The notes below the pieces were generated by a model. The model was not told the DNA's origin. It was given only the letters and a program-made list of their open reading frames with translations, and did no database searches. DNA of 40,286 bases. Origin: an uncultured Bacteroidota bacterium. Lineage in GTDB: Bacteria > Bacteroidota > Bacteroidia > Flavobacteriales > Flavobacteriaceae. Where the stretch lies: assembly GCA_913062555.1 (NCBI GenBank), contig CAJXVU010000031.1:1-40286 (forward strand). The letters run 5' to 3'. A program made the position numbers and the translations under genes. The first letter of the stretch is position 1. Each line of letters opens with the position of its first letter. Positions 1 to 8,573 of the stretch are shown one piece after another.

Positions 1-25
1 GTATTCATAATATTTTTTTTAATGA

Positions 26-2797
26 TTATAAGTTGTTAATTGTCCAAGACACATAATACATTGAACCAATAAACCCAGTACCCGTTGCTGAAGTATATTC
101 GTTTCCTAAAAGATTGGTTGCACCTGCTTTAAAAGTTGATTTTAAACTTTGAACTCTTAAGTTAATTTGTGCATCAATATTATGGTTGGCATCGATTGGA
201 CCATCAGCAAAAGAATTTTGCCAGAAATAGTTATCATTCCAACGCCATGCGACATTAAAACCAAAGTCTTTAAATAAATTTGTGTTTCCAAAATTAGCTT
301 TCACTTTGTGTTCTGGCGTATTGAAATTAGTTCTAAAATCTGGAAATGCATCTTTATCAAAATCTTCTTTTATATACGTGTAATTTGCGCTTAAATCAAA
401 ACCGCCAAAGACTTTCGTGCTCACTCCAATAGATCCTCCATACGAGTTAACATCTACATCAGAATTTGTATAAGCTTGATAGGTTTGTCTATCACCCTGC
501 GCTATGGCCAATAAAGATAACGAGTTGTCACCTAATAACGAGTTGTCACCTACAGTGCCGTAGAATGGTACAATTACATTTTCGTTGGCTATGAAGTCTT
601 GGTACTTGTTATAATACACACTTAAATCTACAATGACTTTGTCTAATTTTCCACGATACCCAACTTCATACGAAGTTACTTTTTCGGGTTTTACTAAATT
701 AGGATTAGCAACTTCTAATAATGAAGCATCACCACCTGAGGCTGCAAATGCCGCAACAGAACTCGCTAAGTATGAATTATTATAAACACCTTCTGCATTC
801 ATTTCTATTGTTGCTGATCCAACGATGCCTTGTCCAACAGGGCTAACACCAAAAGTTCTAATATCTCTAGCTGGATTGTCTTGTGCACCACCAACTAAAA
901 TGATTGGGCCCGCGTTTAAGCCGATATATAAATCTTGCGTTGATGGATTTCTAAATCCAGTTTGAGCAGATGCTCTTATATTATGATTTTTGTTTATAGT
1001 AAAACCAGCTGCAAGTCTCGGAGAGAGAAAGCCATCGAATAAATCCACTGCTTTATCATATCGTAAAGATCCTGTTAATTTTAATTTTACATCTTCGTTT
1101 ACTTCAAACTCTTTTTGAATTTGGGTGTAAATTCCAAACTCTGAATATTTAATTGGTCCATTATTATCTGTGTAAATTGTTCCAAAAGAATTTAATTTAT
1201 AGGTTCTAAAGGATCCACCAACCTGGATATCAGCAAAGTCTGTTAAATGACTAAAATTATAGTTGGCATCTGCATGGTAAACTTGTGAGTTGTCTTGGAA
1301 TTTTGAGCCTGTTAATATATCTGGATCAGTTATAACGCTATTAAAAGCCGCTTTAAATTCAGGAGTGCCAGGAATAAGACGTCCTGTGTCTGCCGCTGCT
1401 CGTGCAGCAATATGAGCATCTGAATCTGTAGCCCCTCCAAGCGTGGCTCCTGCATAAGTATTAATATAGTCACCAAACCAATCTGTATCACTTTTCCATT
1501 TTCTATTCAGATTAACTGCAGTAAAAACCATATCGTAAGAATCTCCGGCATCATCTTCAGTAATATAGCCTCGTACAAAGAAATTGTCATTCTTTATTTC
1601 AAGTTTATGTTGAGACATTGAGAAATTATCTATAGCATATCTGTTTGATCCTTGATAAATTGTTGAGCCTCCGCCAACTTTCCCAACATATTGAATTTCA
1701 AAATCATTGGCCCAAGGTCTATAATACAATCCCCAATCGGCTTTAATTGTTTCTGCTTTATAGTCGGTTAAATCGGCTTCGTCATATCCTGTTCTGGACA
1801 CCATAACATCAGGAATAATACCGAGATCACCGGAAGCAGTTCTTATATTAGTGGCAACCAATTCACCATAAGAGTTAATACCATCATAATCAGGATTTGC
1901 TCTAGTTTGTCCTGGTTTAAATTTATCACGGAAATCATTAGCAACCCAATCGGTTCCTTTTAAGTAACTAAAGTTCACTTTTGCAGCAAACTTATCACTA
2001 AACTTATATGCCGCTCTAATACCAAAATCTGTGTATGTATTATCTCCTGCAGCAATTTGAGACGTGATACCTTGTTTATAATAACCACTTAATCCTTGAT
2101 GGTCAAAAGGGTTTTTACTGGTCATAAAGAGAATACCATTAAAGGCATTTGCACCATAAAGTGCAGAAGCCGCACCAGGGAGTAATTCGACACTTTGTAT
2201 GTCAGTTTCTATCATCCCTAATAAATTCCCTAATGGGAAGTTAAGTGCAGGAGCAGAATTGTCCATACCATCCACCAATTGCATAAAACGATTGTTTGCA
2301 AATGAAGCAAAACCTCTCGTGTTTATGGCTTTAAAGGTTAAACTGTTTGTGTTAATATCAACGCCTTTTAAACTCTCCAAACCATCATAGAAATCGGCAG
2401 AAGCTGTATTTTTTATTTCTTTAAGGCCAAATCGTTCTACTGTAACTGGCGATTCAAAGATACGCTCTGGTGTTCTCGAAGCCGAAATAACTATTTCATC
2501 TAGTTCGGTACCCTCTCTCAGTTCAAAATTAATGGTTTGACCATTTGAACTTACGGCTTTGGTCATGGATTCGAATCCGATGCTACTTGCCAGAATTGAA
2601 AAGGGCGGTGATTGCGCAACCGTAAGGGTGAAGTTTCCGTCAAAATCTGTAACTGTTCCAGTTGTTGTTCCCACAACAATAATATTGGCGCCTGGAAGAG
2701 GCTGGCCACTATCATCTGTCACATTACCTTTAACCGTTGTTTGTGCATAAGAAAACGCACAAAAAAACAATAAAAAAATCTTAAGAATAGTTCTCAT
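26..2797 (-). CDS. TonB-dependent outer-membrane receptor with CarboxypepD_reg-like N-terminus
   Basis: This 923-residue protein is a TonB-dependent receptor that would import a large substrate across the outer membrane using TonB/ExbBD energy. A signal peptide (residues 1-18, ending SYA-Q) is followed by a carboxypeptidase-regulatory-like beta-sandwich at about 20-95 (VKGNVTDDSGQPLPGANI, DFDGNFTL). The plug lies at about 100-230 (VISASRTPE, NTRGFASFANNR, VELLPGAASALYGANAFNG), and the rest is beta-barrel. No SusD-like partner lies beside it, so it is not an obvious SusC/SusD glycan system. The region 60-80 residues into the plug resembles receptors of the FecA/siderophore type more than SusC, but the substrate cannot be read from the sequence. 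An 18-bp perfect tandem duplication lies inside the barrel region. The gene is 158 bp downstream of glmS on the same strand, with a palindrome-rich gap, and is probably transcribed separately. Confidence 0.93.
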   Translation of the reverse strand: MRTILKIFLLFFCAFSYAQTTVKGNVTDDSGQPLPGANIIVVGTTTGTVTDFDGNFTLTVAQSPPFSILASSIGFESMTKAVSSNGQTINFELREGTELDEIVISASRTPERIFESPVTVERFGLKEIKNTASADFYDGLESLKGVDINTNSLTFKAINTRGFASFANNRFMQLVDGMDNSAPALNFPLGNLLGMIETDIQSVELLPGAASALYGANAFNGILFMTSKNPFDHQGLSGYYKQGITSQIAAGDNTYTDFGIRAAYKFSDKFAAKVNFSYLKGTDWVANDFRDKFKPGQTRANPDYDGINSYGELVATNIRTASGDLGIIPDVMVSRTGYDEADLTDYKAETIKADWGLYYRPWANDFEIQYVGKVGGGSTIYQGSNRYAIDNFSMSQHKLEIKNDNFFVRGYITEDDAGDSYDMVFTAVNLNRKWKSDTDWFGDYINTYAGATLGGATDSDAHIAARAAADTGRLIPGTPEFKAAFNSVITDPDILTGSKFQDNSQVYHADANYNFSHLTDFADIQVGGSFRTYKLNSFGTIYTDNNGPIKYSEFGIYTQIQKEFEVNEDVKLKLTGSLRYDKAVDLFDGFLSPRLAAGFTINKNHNIRASAQTGFRNPSTQDLYIGLNAGPIILVGGAQDNPARDIRTFGVSPVGQGIVGSATIEMNAEGVYNNSYLASSVAAFAASGGDASLLEVANPNLVKPEKVTSYEVGYRGKLDKVIVDLSVYYNKYQDFIANENVIVPFYGTVGDNSLLGDNSLSLLAIAQGDRQTYQAYTNSDVDVNSYGGSIGVSTKVFGGFDLSANYTYIKEDFDKDAFPDFRTNFNTPEHKVKANFGNTNLFKDFGFNVAWRWNDNYFWQNSFADGPIDANHNIDAQINLRVQSLKSTFKAGATNLLGNEYTSATGTGFIGSMYYVSWTINNL
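517..552. repeat. Perfect 18-bp tandem duplication inside the TonB-receptor gene
   Basis: The unit ATAACGAGTTGTCACCTA occurs twice back to back (517-534 and 535-552). It is in frame and adds six residues, so the protein reads GDNSLLGDNSL in what is likely an extracellular loop of the barrel. Confidence 0.95.
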
Positions 2798-2955
2798 ATT
2801 GGGTATTAGTTTAATTTTTTAAAAGATTAATAGATGTATTCAATATAATGTATGCAATATAATTATAAAAAAAATTATGCATGCATAATATTGTTTACTG
2901 CAATATAAGACTTTTTCTTAAAAGGGAAAACTTGTATTTAATACAAATAAAAGGC
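2798..2955 (-). promoter_or_regulatory. Palindrome-rich upstream region of the TonB-dependent receptor
   Basis: This gap holds a perfect 16-bp palindrome ATTATGCATGCATAAT (2874-2889). It also holds three copies of CAATATAA (2841-2848, 2855-2862, 2901-2908), read as TTATATTG in the direction of the receptor gene. The second copy is preceded by TATG, echoing half of the palindrome. No clean TAnnTTTG box is visible on the minus strand. The arrangement looks like an operator cluster for the downstream receptor; the regulator is unknown. Confidence 0.45.
2932..2946 (-). terminator. Possible weak terminator after glmS
   Basis: The perfect inverted repeat TTGTATT-T-AATACAA lies 9 bp past the glmS stop. 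On the minus strand it is followed by a T-rich stretch (GTTTTCCCTTTT). The stem is AT-only apart from one pair per arm and the loop is too tight for a full hairpin, so this is tentative. Confidence 0.3.
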
Positions 2956-4803
2956 CTATTCTACCGTTACCGATTTAGCTAAATTACGCGGCTGGTCTAC
3001 ATTTTTATCTAACATAACTGCGATGTGATAGGATAATAATTGTAATGGTATGGTTGTCAATAGTGGAGATAAGGATTCTAAAGTGTCAGGAACTTCAATT
3101 ACATGATCTGCTAAGCCTTTTACCGTTTGATCACCTTCGGTAACAATTCCTATAATTTTTCCTTTTCTGGACTTAATTTCTTGAATGTTGCTTACAATTT
3201 TGTCGTAGTGCCCTTTTTTAGTAGCGATAACAATAATTGGCATATTTTCATCAATCAATGCAATAGGGCCGTGTTTCATTTCGGCAGCGGGATAGCCTTC
3301 CGCATGGATATATGAAATTTCTTTAAGTTTTAAAGCACCTTCTAAGGCTACTGGAAAATTGTATCCTCGACCTAAGTATAGGCAATTCTTTGAGTCTTTG
3401 TAGGTGTGGGCAATTGATTTAATATGAGCGTCTGATCCTAATGCTGTTTCAACTTTTTGAGGAATTAATTCTAATTCTCCAAGAGTTAAGTGATAATCAG
3501 AATTTGATATGGTCCCTTTAGCTTTAGCTAATTTTAATGCAATTAAGGTTAACACCGTTATTTGAGTAGTAAATGCTTTAGTAGAAGCGACACCAATTTC
3601 AGGTCCTGCGTGGGTATAAGCTCCAGCATCAGTTTCTCTAGCAATTGTAGAACCTACAACATTACAAACTCCAAAAACGAAAGCGCCTCGTGATTTAGCC
3701 AATTTTATAGCGGCTAAAGTATCGGCAGTTTCTCCAGATTGGGAAATAGCGATAACCACATCATTTTCGTTAATTATTGGATTTCGGTACCTGAACTCTG
3801 AAGCGTATTCAACTTCAACAGGAATTCTAGCAAAGTTTTCAAAAATATATTCTGAAACTAAACCAGCGTGCCAGGAAGTACCACATGCAACAACTATGAT
3901 GCGTTTTGCATTGAGAAATTTTTCAATATTATCGTCGACACCAGCCATTTTAATGATCCCTTCATTTACACGAAGTCTTCCTCTATAAGTATCTTTTATG
4001 GCATGTGGTTGCTCATGAATTTCTTTAAGCATAAAGTGGTCATAACCCCCTTTTTCAATTTGTTCAAGATTCAATTGTAATTCTTGAACATATGGGTTAA
4101 CTAAAGAGTCGTCTTTAATTTTTCTGATTTTAATTGGTTTGTCTCTTCTTACTATTGCCATTTCTTCATCCTCTAGATAAATGGCATTGTTGGTATATTC
4201 AATAAAAGGAGAGGCGTCACTTGCAATAAAAAACTCGTCATCACCGACACCTATGGCTAATGGACTTCCAAGTCTCGCAACAACAATTTCATTAGGTTTA
4301 TTCTTGTCGAAAACAGCAATGGCGTAAGCGCCTACAACTTGAGTTAATGCAATTTGTACAGCCTTCCCTAATTTAATGTTTTCACTTTTTTTAATGTCTT
4401 CAATTAGGTTTATTAAAACCTCGGTATCTGTATCAGAGGTAAAGGAATAGCCTCTTTGAATTAATTCTTTTTTTAAAGACTCATAGTTTTCTATAATACC
4501 ATTATGAATGATAACGAGATCACCAGATTTTGAATAGTGTGGGTGTGAATTAATATCGTTTGGCACTCCATGCGTAGCCCAACGAGTATGACCAATTCCT
4601 AAAGAACCTTTGGTAGAAATTTCACTTTTAATTTTTCTTTCTAAATCATCTACCTTGCCTTTAGTTTTGGAAAGTTTGATGTTTTCACCATCATATAATG
4701 CTATTCCAGCGCTATCGTAACCTCTATATTCTAATCGTTTAAGACCTTTTAAAATAATAGGGTAGGCTTCACGGAATCCAATATATCCTACAATTCCACA
4801 CAT
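2956..4803 (-). CDS. glmS: Glutamine--fructose-6-phosphate aminotransferase (isomerizing)
   Basis: GlmS makes glucosamine-6-phosphate from fructose-6-phosphate and glutamine, the first step towards UDP-GlcNAc for peptidoglycan and LPS. It is cytoplasmic. At 615 residues it has the usual length. The N-terminal class-II glutaminase domain starts with the catalytic Cys2 (MCGIVGYIG) and contains RLEYRGYDSAG and GHTRWATHG. Two SIS sugar-isomerase domains follow (ISQSGETADTLAA, EIGVASTKAFTTQ), then LGRGYNFPVALEGALKLKE and the typical end NLAKSVTVE. It is the last gene of a minus-strand operon; the DUF4270 gene ends only 5 bp upstream. pgi, which supplies its substrate, is elsewhere in the window (32893-34536). 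I see no ribozyme-like leader, as expected outside Firmicutes. Confidence 0.98.
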   Translation of the reverse strand: MCGIVGYIGFREAYPIILKGLKRLEYRGYDSAGIALYDGENIKLSKTKGKVDDLERKIKSEISTKGSLGIGHTRWATHGVPNDINSHPHYSKSGDLVIIHNGIIENYESLKKELIQRGYSFTSDTDTEVLINLIEDIKKSENIKLGKAVQIALTQVVGAYAIAVFDKNKPNEIVVARLGSPLAIGVGDDEFFIASDASPFIEYTNNAIYLEDEEMAIVRRDKPIKIRKIKDDSLVNPYVQELQLNLEQIEKGGYDHFMLKEIHEQPHAIKDTYRGRLRVNEGIIKMAGVDDNIEKFLNAKRIIVVACGTSWHAGLVSEYIFENFARIPVEVEYASEFRYRNPIINENDVVIAISQSGETADTLAAIKLAKSRGAFVFGVCNVVGSTIARETDAGAYTHAGPEIGVASTKAFTTQITVLTLIALKLAKAKGTISNSDYHLTLGELELIPQKVETALGSDAHIKSIAHTYKDSKNCLYLGRGYNFPVALEGALKLKEISYIHAEGYPAAEMKHGPIALIDENMPIIVIATKKGHYDKIVSNIQEIKSRKGKIIGIVTEGDQTVKGLADHVIEVPDTLESLSPLLTTIPLQLLSYHIAVMLDKNVDQPRNLAKSVTVE

Positions 4804-4808
4804 CGGTA

Positions 4809-6428
4809 TTAATTATTAGGTTCGGTATAATAAATTTTTAGTTTTACTCTTTTGTCTACATCAGAAGTATTGCTTCCTATCAAGACTGTTCCCCGCGGAG
4901 AAAGAACTGTTCCTTTTGGAAGAATTTTAAGGGATTCATCATCACCTAAAAGATTAACTGGATCAACCGAGCCAACATTAGAAGTTACCACAAGGCCTAG
5001 TTTGGCGTTTGTTGAATCTCTTACTATAATGTTATTAATATGTTCGGTAATTCTTATTTTATATTTGATGCCTTCCCCATCTGGGTCGTCATCAACCCTC
5101 ATCAAAGGTTCTAAATGGCCTATTTTTGCATTAATCGTTTGGTCACTTACTGACTGGTCTAAGAAATAGTCGATCAATGGTACGTTGTTATTCAAATCGA
5201 ATAAGTATATGCGATCAGGTTCTTGACCTTGCATAATAGTTTGATCTACATAAAACTCTAAATAGGCTTCATTTACAAGCCTTTTTTGAGTATCACCATC
5301 TTGAAAATCATCTTTAAATTGGGTAAACTCAGGAGAGTTCCCTTCACTATCTCCATTAAATAAATTAACAATAGCCATAGAGCCAGCACCTCCTTTTAAA
5401 AATAATTGCTCATCTCCATTTACAGGGTCTCCGTCAGGTATAGTGATAAAATTGTTGTCAATTATATTTACAAGATTCCCAGAAAAATTAAGAACATATG
5501 TTCCTTCTTGTTGTGCTGATTCAGAATCAGTTTCTGTATCTGCTACATCACTGGTGTAATATATTGTAATATTGGAATTAGCACTTGTAAAGTTCAACAA
5601 CATTAATGAACCATCAATGTTGGTGGCCTCAGCTTTAAAATATAGGCCTCTAAAGTAATTTGTGAAATTATTAATATTGCTTAATTCTGGCCCACCCTCT
5701 TTGTTGAAAATTAGTTCTTGCCAATAGTCGTCGTTAGGATTATCGAGCTTTACTCTTAAACTAGGAGAAACTTTCCCTGATTCGAAAGGTAAATTTGCAT
5801 CGTCAAGTTCAGTTAAGATTATTTCGTCTGAGCTTGGTAAAAATTCATCATCTTGATAGAGTAACTGGCCTTCTAAATCCAGTGGATTAATTAAGCTGTT
5901 TCCAGATGTTGTACCATTAGAATAATATTTTTGAGAATCATTAAATTCAGATTCTGGATTGAAGCTTCTTAAAAAATAATTATTTTGAAAAACTGAAAGT
6001 TTAATAGGAGTGTTTCCGTAAATAGAATCTAGTCTGTAAGTAACGTTGCCATCTTCATCTGTGTTTATACCTGTACTAAAATAAGGAACTTTTAGTATAA
6101 TAGAATCTATTACCACATTAGTCCCAAAGCTAGGGTCAAAGGCACTGGGAACCATTTGTGCAACAAAATTTGCAGTAGATGTTCCGTAAACAGGGTCGTT
6201 ATAATAACCTAAAAGATTTTCAGGTAATCCGTTAGATTGAAAGGCCGGCAATTTTTTATTATAAGTAATTACTGGATATATCGCAAGATCGTTGTCAAAA
6301 TTTGATGTGTTATCTGAATTCACCACATCCGATTCCAGACTAGCAAAATCTTTATCGCATGCTAAAAATCCAGTTAAAATAAGTGCAGTTAAAGCAATAT
6401 GCTTTAGAGTAATATTTGTCTTTTTCAT
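4809..6428 (-). CDS. DUF4270 lipoprotein
   Basis: This 539-residue protein of unknown function belongs to the DUF4270 family found in Bacteroidota. The N-terminus is a lipoprotein signal: a positively charged start, a hydrophobic stretch and the lipobox GFLAC, with Cys24 as the lipidated residue. Acidic residues follow the Cys (CDKDF), which is compatible with export to the outer membrane or surface. The mature part contains the family-typical opening (LAIYPVITYNKKLPAFQSNG, LLGYYNDPVYGTSTANFV) and a closing RGTVLIGSNTSDVDKRVKLKIYYTEP. It lies between the half glycogen-synthase gene (10-bp gap) and glmS (5-bp gap), so the three are almost certainly co-transcribed. The placement suggests a cell-envelope role, but no activity can be assigned. 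Confidence 0.88.
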   Translation of the reverse strand: MKKTNITLKHIALTALILTGFLACDKDFASLESDVVNSDNTSNFDNDLAIYPVITYNKKLPAFQSNGLPENLLGYYNDPVYGTSTANFVAQMVPSAFDPSFGTNVVIDSIILKVPYFSTGINTDEDGNVTYRLDSIYGNTPIKLSVFQNNYFLRSFNPESEFNDSQKYYSNGTTSGNSLINPLDLEGQLLYQDDEFLPSSDEIILTELDDANLPFESGKVSPSLRVKLDNPNDDYWQELIFNKEGGPELSNINNFTNYFRGLYFKAEATNIDGSLMLLNFTSANSNITIYYTSDVADTETDSESAQQEGTYVLNFSGNLVNIIDNNFITIPDGDPVNGDEQLFLKGGAGSMAIVNLFNGDSEGNSPEFTQFKDDFQDGDTQKRLVNEAYLEFYVDQTIMQGQEPDRIYLFDLNNNVPLIDYFLDQSVSDQTINAKIGHLEPLMRVDDDPDGEGIKYKIRITEHINNIIVRDSTNAKLGLVVTSNVGSVDPVNLLGDDESLKILPKGTVLSPRGTVLIGSNTSDVDKRVKLKIYYTEPNN

Positions 6429-6438
6429 GTCTTTTTTA

Positions 6439-7248
6439 CTAACTTAAAACTTGGGTATTGTAAAATTCGGTATATGCTTCAGCAAATTCATCCGGACTTT
6501 TATACTCTAAAACTGGTTTGTCGCAATTTTTCAGGTAGTCTTGTAAATCTTCTGGGATGGTATCAGAGCCAACAATTAATGCATCAGAATGGTCTACAGC
6601 AACTTTCATAATGTTATTGTATGTTGGGTCTTCTAATACTTTTATTGCATCTTCATCAATGTTATCGAACTTTATTTTGTTAATCATTTCTTTATTTAAC
6701 GTCGTATCGAAACTTTGATTGTATACAGAGGTTACAACTTTACTACTGGCAAATAATGGTTCGTCTTTATAGAACTCTTTGAGATAAAGAGGTAAAAGAG
6801 AAGCCAGCCATCCATGAACATGAATGATATCTGGAGCCCAGTTTAATTTTTTGACCGTTTCTATAACGCCTTTAGCAAAGAAAATTGCGCGCTCATCATT
6901 ATCAGGGAATAAGGTTCCATTTTCATCTGTTAAGGTAGCTTTTCTTTTAAAGTACTCTTCATTGTCAATGAAATATACCTGGATTCTTTCCTTTGGGATA
7001 GAAGCTACCTTTATAATCAATGGCATATCTAAGTCATTAATTACTAAGTTTATTCCAGATAAACGAATGACTTCGTGAAGTTGATGTCTTCGTTCATTAA
7101 TATTTCCATACCGCGGCATGAATATTCTTATTTGTCCTCCTTGTTTGTTTACCATACGGGGGGCTTCAAATGACATTGAAGAAATTTCAGTTTCCGGTAA
7201 ATAAGGGACTACTTCAGATGATACATACAATATTCTCTTCTCTTTCAT
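6439..7248 (-). CDS. Half-length glycogen/starch-synthase-like protein (GT5 N-terminal domain only)
   Basis: The protein is 269 residues from the start chosen here and resembles only the N-terminal Rossmann half of GT5 glycogen synthase (full enzymes are about 480 residues). Visible similarities are RILYVSSEVVPY at the start, a FMPRYG strand and IIHVHGWLASLLPLYLK at 142-156, matching the usual H-x-H-D-W region. The K-x-G-G-L loop that binds ADP-glucose is replaced by YLPETEISSM, and no C-terminal GT-B domain follows, so glycogen-synthase activity is doubtful. I chose ATG at 7248 over the in-frame ATG at 7287, because a -7 box (TAATTTTG on the minus strand, 7292-7285) would overlap the earlier start and gives a leader of about 30 nt for the later one. 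It is the first gene of the operon with the DUF4270 gene and glmS, and divergent from panC. Confidence 0.85.
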   Translation of the reverse strand: MKEKRILYVSSEVVPYLPETEISSMSFEAPRMVNKQGGQIRIFMPRYGNINERRHQLHEVIRLSGINLVINDLDMPLIIKVASIPKERIQVYFIDNEEYFKRKATLTDENGTLFPDNDERAIFFAKGVIETVKKLNWAPDIIHVHGWLASLLPLYLKEFYKDEPLFASSKVVTSVYNQSFDTTLNKEMINKIKFDNIDEDAIKVLEDPTYNNIMKVAVDHSDALIVGSDTIPEDLQDYLKNCDKPVLEYKSPDEFAEAYTEFYNTQVLS

Positions 7249-7284
7249 AAACCTTAAGGCTTTAATTTTAGAATAAAAATCACG

Positions 7285-7292
7285 CAAAATTA
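7285..7292 (-). promoter_or_regulatory. -7 promoter box (TAATTTTG) for the GT5-like/DUF4270/glmS operon
   Basis: On the minus strand this is an exact match to the Bacteroidota -7 consensus TAnnTTTG, 36 bp upstream of the ATG at 7248. I see no TTG at the expected -33 spacing, so the promoter is weak or activator-dependent. Confidence 0.5.
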
Positions 7293-7322
7293 CAAAAATT
7301 ATGCAGATTAATCGTAATATAT

Positions 7323-7330
7323 TAAGTTTG
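7323..7330 (+). promoter_or_regulatory. -7 promoter box (TAAGTTTG) for panC
   Basis: Exact TAnnTTTG match 23 bp upstream of the panC GTG. There is no TTG at -33. It lies only 30 bp from the oppositely oriented box at 7285-7292, so the two divergent promoters share their upstream DNA. Confidence 0.5.
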
Positions 7331-7353
7331 CACGCTGTTAATTTTTTACTAAA

Positions 7354-8205
7354 GTGAAAGTATTCAAAACAAAGACCGAAATAGATTACGCTATTAAGTT
7401 GTTAAAATCGGACAATATTACGATTGGATTAGTACCCACAATGGGTGCTTTACATGTTGGTCATTTGTCTCTCATTAAGAGGGGACTTAAAGAAAACGAT
7501 ATTGTTGTTGTTAGTATTTTTGTTAACCCAACTCAGTTTGACAATACCGATGACCTAGCAAAATACCCAAGGACTATAGCGCGTGATATTGAATTGCTTA
7601 AGATCGTTTCTACTGATAAAATTTTGGTATATACGCCTTCTGTAGAAGATATCTATGGAAATGATGTACTGGCATCAAAGTTTGATTTTGATGGTCTTGA
7701 ATTTGAAATGGAAGGTCGATTTCGTAACGGACATTTTGACGGAGTAGGAACTATTGTAAAACGCTTTTTTGAAATTGTAAAACCAAATAAAGCCTATTTT
7801 GGAGAAAAGGATTTTCAACAATTACAGATTATTAAAAAATTAGTAGTGAAGCACCAACTACCAGTAATTGTTGTTGGTTGTGAGATTTATAGAGATTCAA
7901 ATGGTTTAGCAATGAGTTCTCGTAATGAAAGGCTATCTCTCCAATATAGACAAGAAGCACCATTTATTTATAAAACATTACAAACTGCCAAAAGTAAATT
8001 TGGCACAAAAAGTGCGAACAAAGTTTCGGAATGGGTGACTAGAGAATTTGCAAAGAATAAGATATTAAATTTAGAATATTTTAGCATTGCAGAAACTGAA
8101 ACCTTAAAGCCTGCTGGTAGAAAATCAAACAAAAAAAAGTACCGTGCATTTATCGCTGTTTACGCAGGAGAGATTAGATTAATAGATAATTTAGCACTAA
8201 ATTAA
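7354..8205 (+). CDS. panC: Pantothenate synthetase (pantoate--beta-alanine ligase)
   Basis: PanC condenses pantoate with beta-alanine using ATP to give pantothenate, the precursor of coenzyme A. The protein is 283 residues, the normal length. The nucleotide-binding HxGH motif is visible as HVGH at 34-37 within [15 protein letters not shown], followed by [37 protein letters not shown] and the KMSKS-like stretch [10 protein letters not shown]. The start is GTG at 7354, the only start that keeps the conserved N-terminus and lies a sensible distance behind the -7 box. The next gene, panD, makes its substrate beta-alanine and begins 13 bp after the stop. Confidence 0.97.
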   Translation: MKVFKTKTEIDYAIKLLKSDNITIGLVPTMGALHVGHLSLIKRGLKENDIVVVSIFVNPTQFDNTDDLAKYPRTIARDIELLKIVSTDKILVYTPSVEDIYGNDVLASKFDFDGLEFEMEGRFRNGHFDGVGTIVKRFFEIVKPNKAYFGEKDFQQLQIIKKLVVKHQLPVIVVGCEIYRDSNGLAMSSRNERLSLQYRQEAPFIYKTLQTAKSKFGTKSANKVSEWVTREFAKNKILNLEYFSIAETETLKPAGRKSNKKKYRAFIAVYAGEIRLIDNLALN

Positions 8206-8206
8206 T

Positions 8207-8214
8207 TACCTTTG
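8207..8214 (+). promoter_or_regulatory. TACCTTTG box immediately before panD
   Basis: Exact TAnnTTTG match ending 4 bp before the panD ATG at 8219. If used, it would give a leaderless or near-leaderless panD transcript inside the panCD operon. I see no TTG at -33, so chance is possible. Confidence 0.35.
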
Positions 8215-8218
8215 CCCT

Positions 8219-8569
8219 ATGCAAATTCAAGTAGTAAAATCAAAAATACACCGTGTAAAAGTTACTGGTGCAGACTTAAATTATATTGGTAGTATTACTA
8301 TTGATGAGGACTTAATGGAAGCCTCAAATATTATTCAAGGAGAAAAAGTTCAAATTGTTAATAATGATAATGGTGAGCGATTGGAAACTTACGTTATTCC
8401 TGGACCAAGAAATAGTGGTGAAATAACCTTAAACGGTGCTGCTGCAAGAAAAGTTTCTGTTGGAGATACACTTATATTAATTACTTATGCGTTTATGAAT
8501 ATTGAAGAAGCAAAAGTATTTAAACCTGCTTTGGTGTTTCCAGACGAGAAAACAAATTTGTTAAAGTAA
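8219..8569 (+). CDS. panD: Aspartate 1-decarboxylase proenzyme
   Basis: PanD decarboxylates L-aspartate to beta-alanine for pantothenate synthesis. It is a pyruvoyl enzyme made as an inactive precursor that cleaves itself between Gly24 and Ser25. Here the residues are Y22-I23-G24-S25-I26-T27, with the cleavage pair exactly in place, and the 116-residue length is typical. Other family features are [15 protein letters not shown] at the start, [19 protein letters not shown], the [19 protein letters not shown] stretch and the C-terminal VFPDEKTN. It follows panC by 13 bp and precedes a membrane-protein gene by 4 bp, so the three form one operon. Confidence 0.97.
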   Translation: MQIQVVKSKIHRVKVTGADLNYIGSITIDEDLMEASNIIQGEKVQIVNNDNGERLETYVIPGPRNSGEITLNGAAARKVSVGDTLILITYAFMNIEEAKVFKPALVFPDEKTNLLK

Positions 8570-8573
8570 ATTA

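Noticed and set aside
2199-2750. Short plus-strand reading frames opposite the first TonB receptor
   Set aside because: They lie wholly inside a strongly supported gene, have no family resemblance and no promoter. The same holds for similar short frames opposite glmS, ileS, uvrC, pgi and the second receptor.
26-2797. SusC/SusD polysaccharide-utilisation locus
   Set aside because: No SusD-like gene or glycoside hydrolase is adjacent to either TonB receptor, and both plug domains look FecA-like rather than SusC-like.
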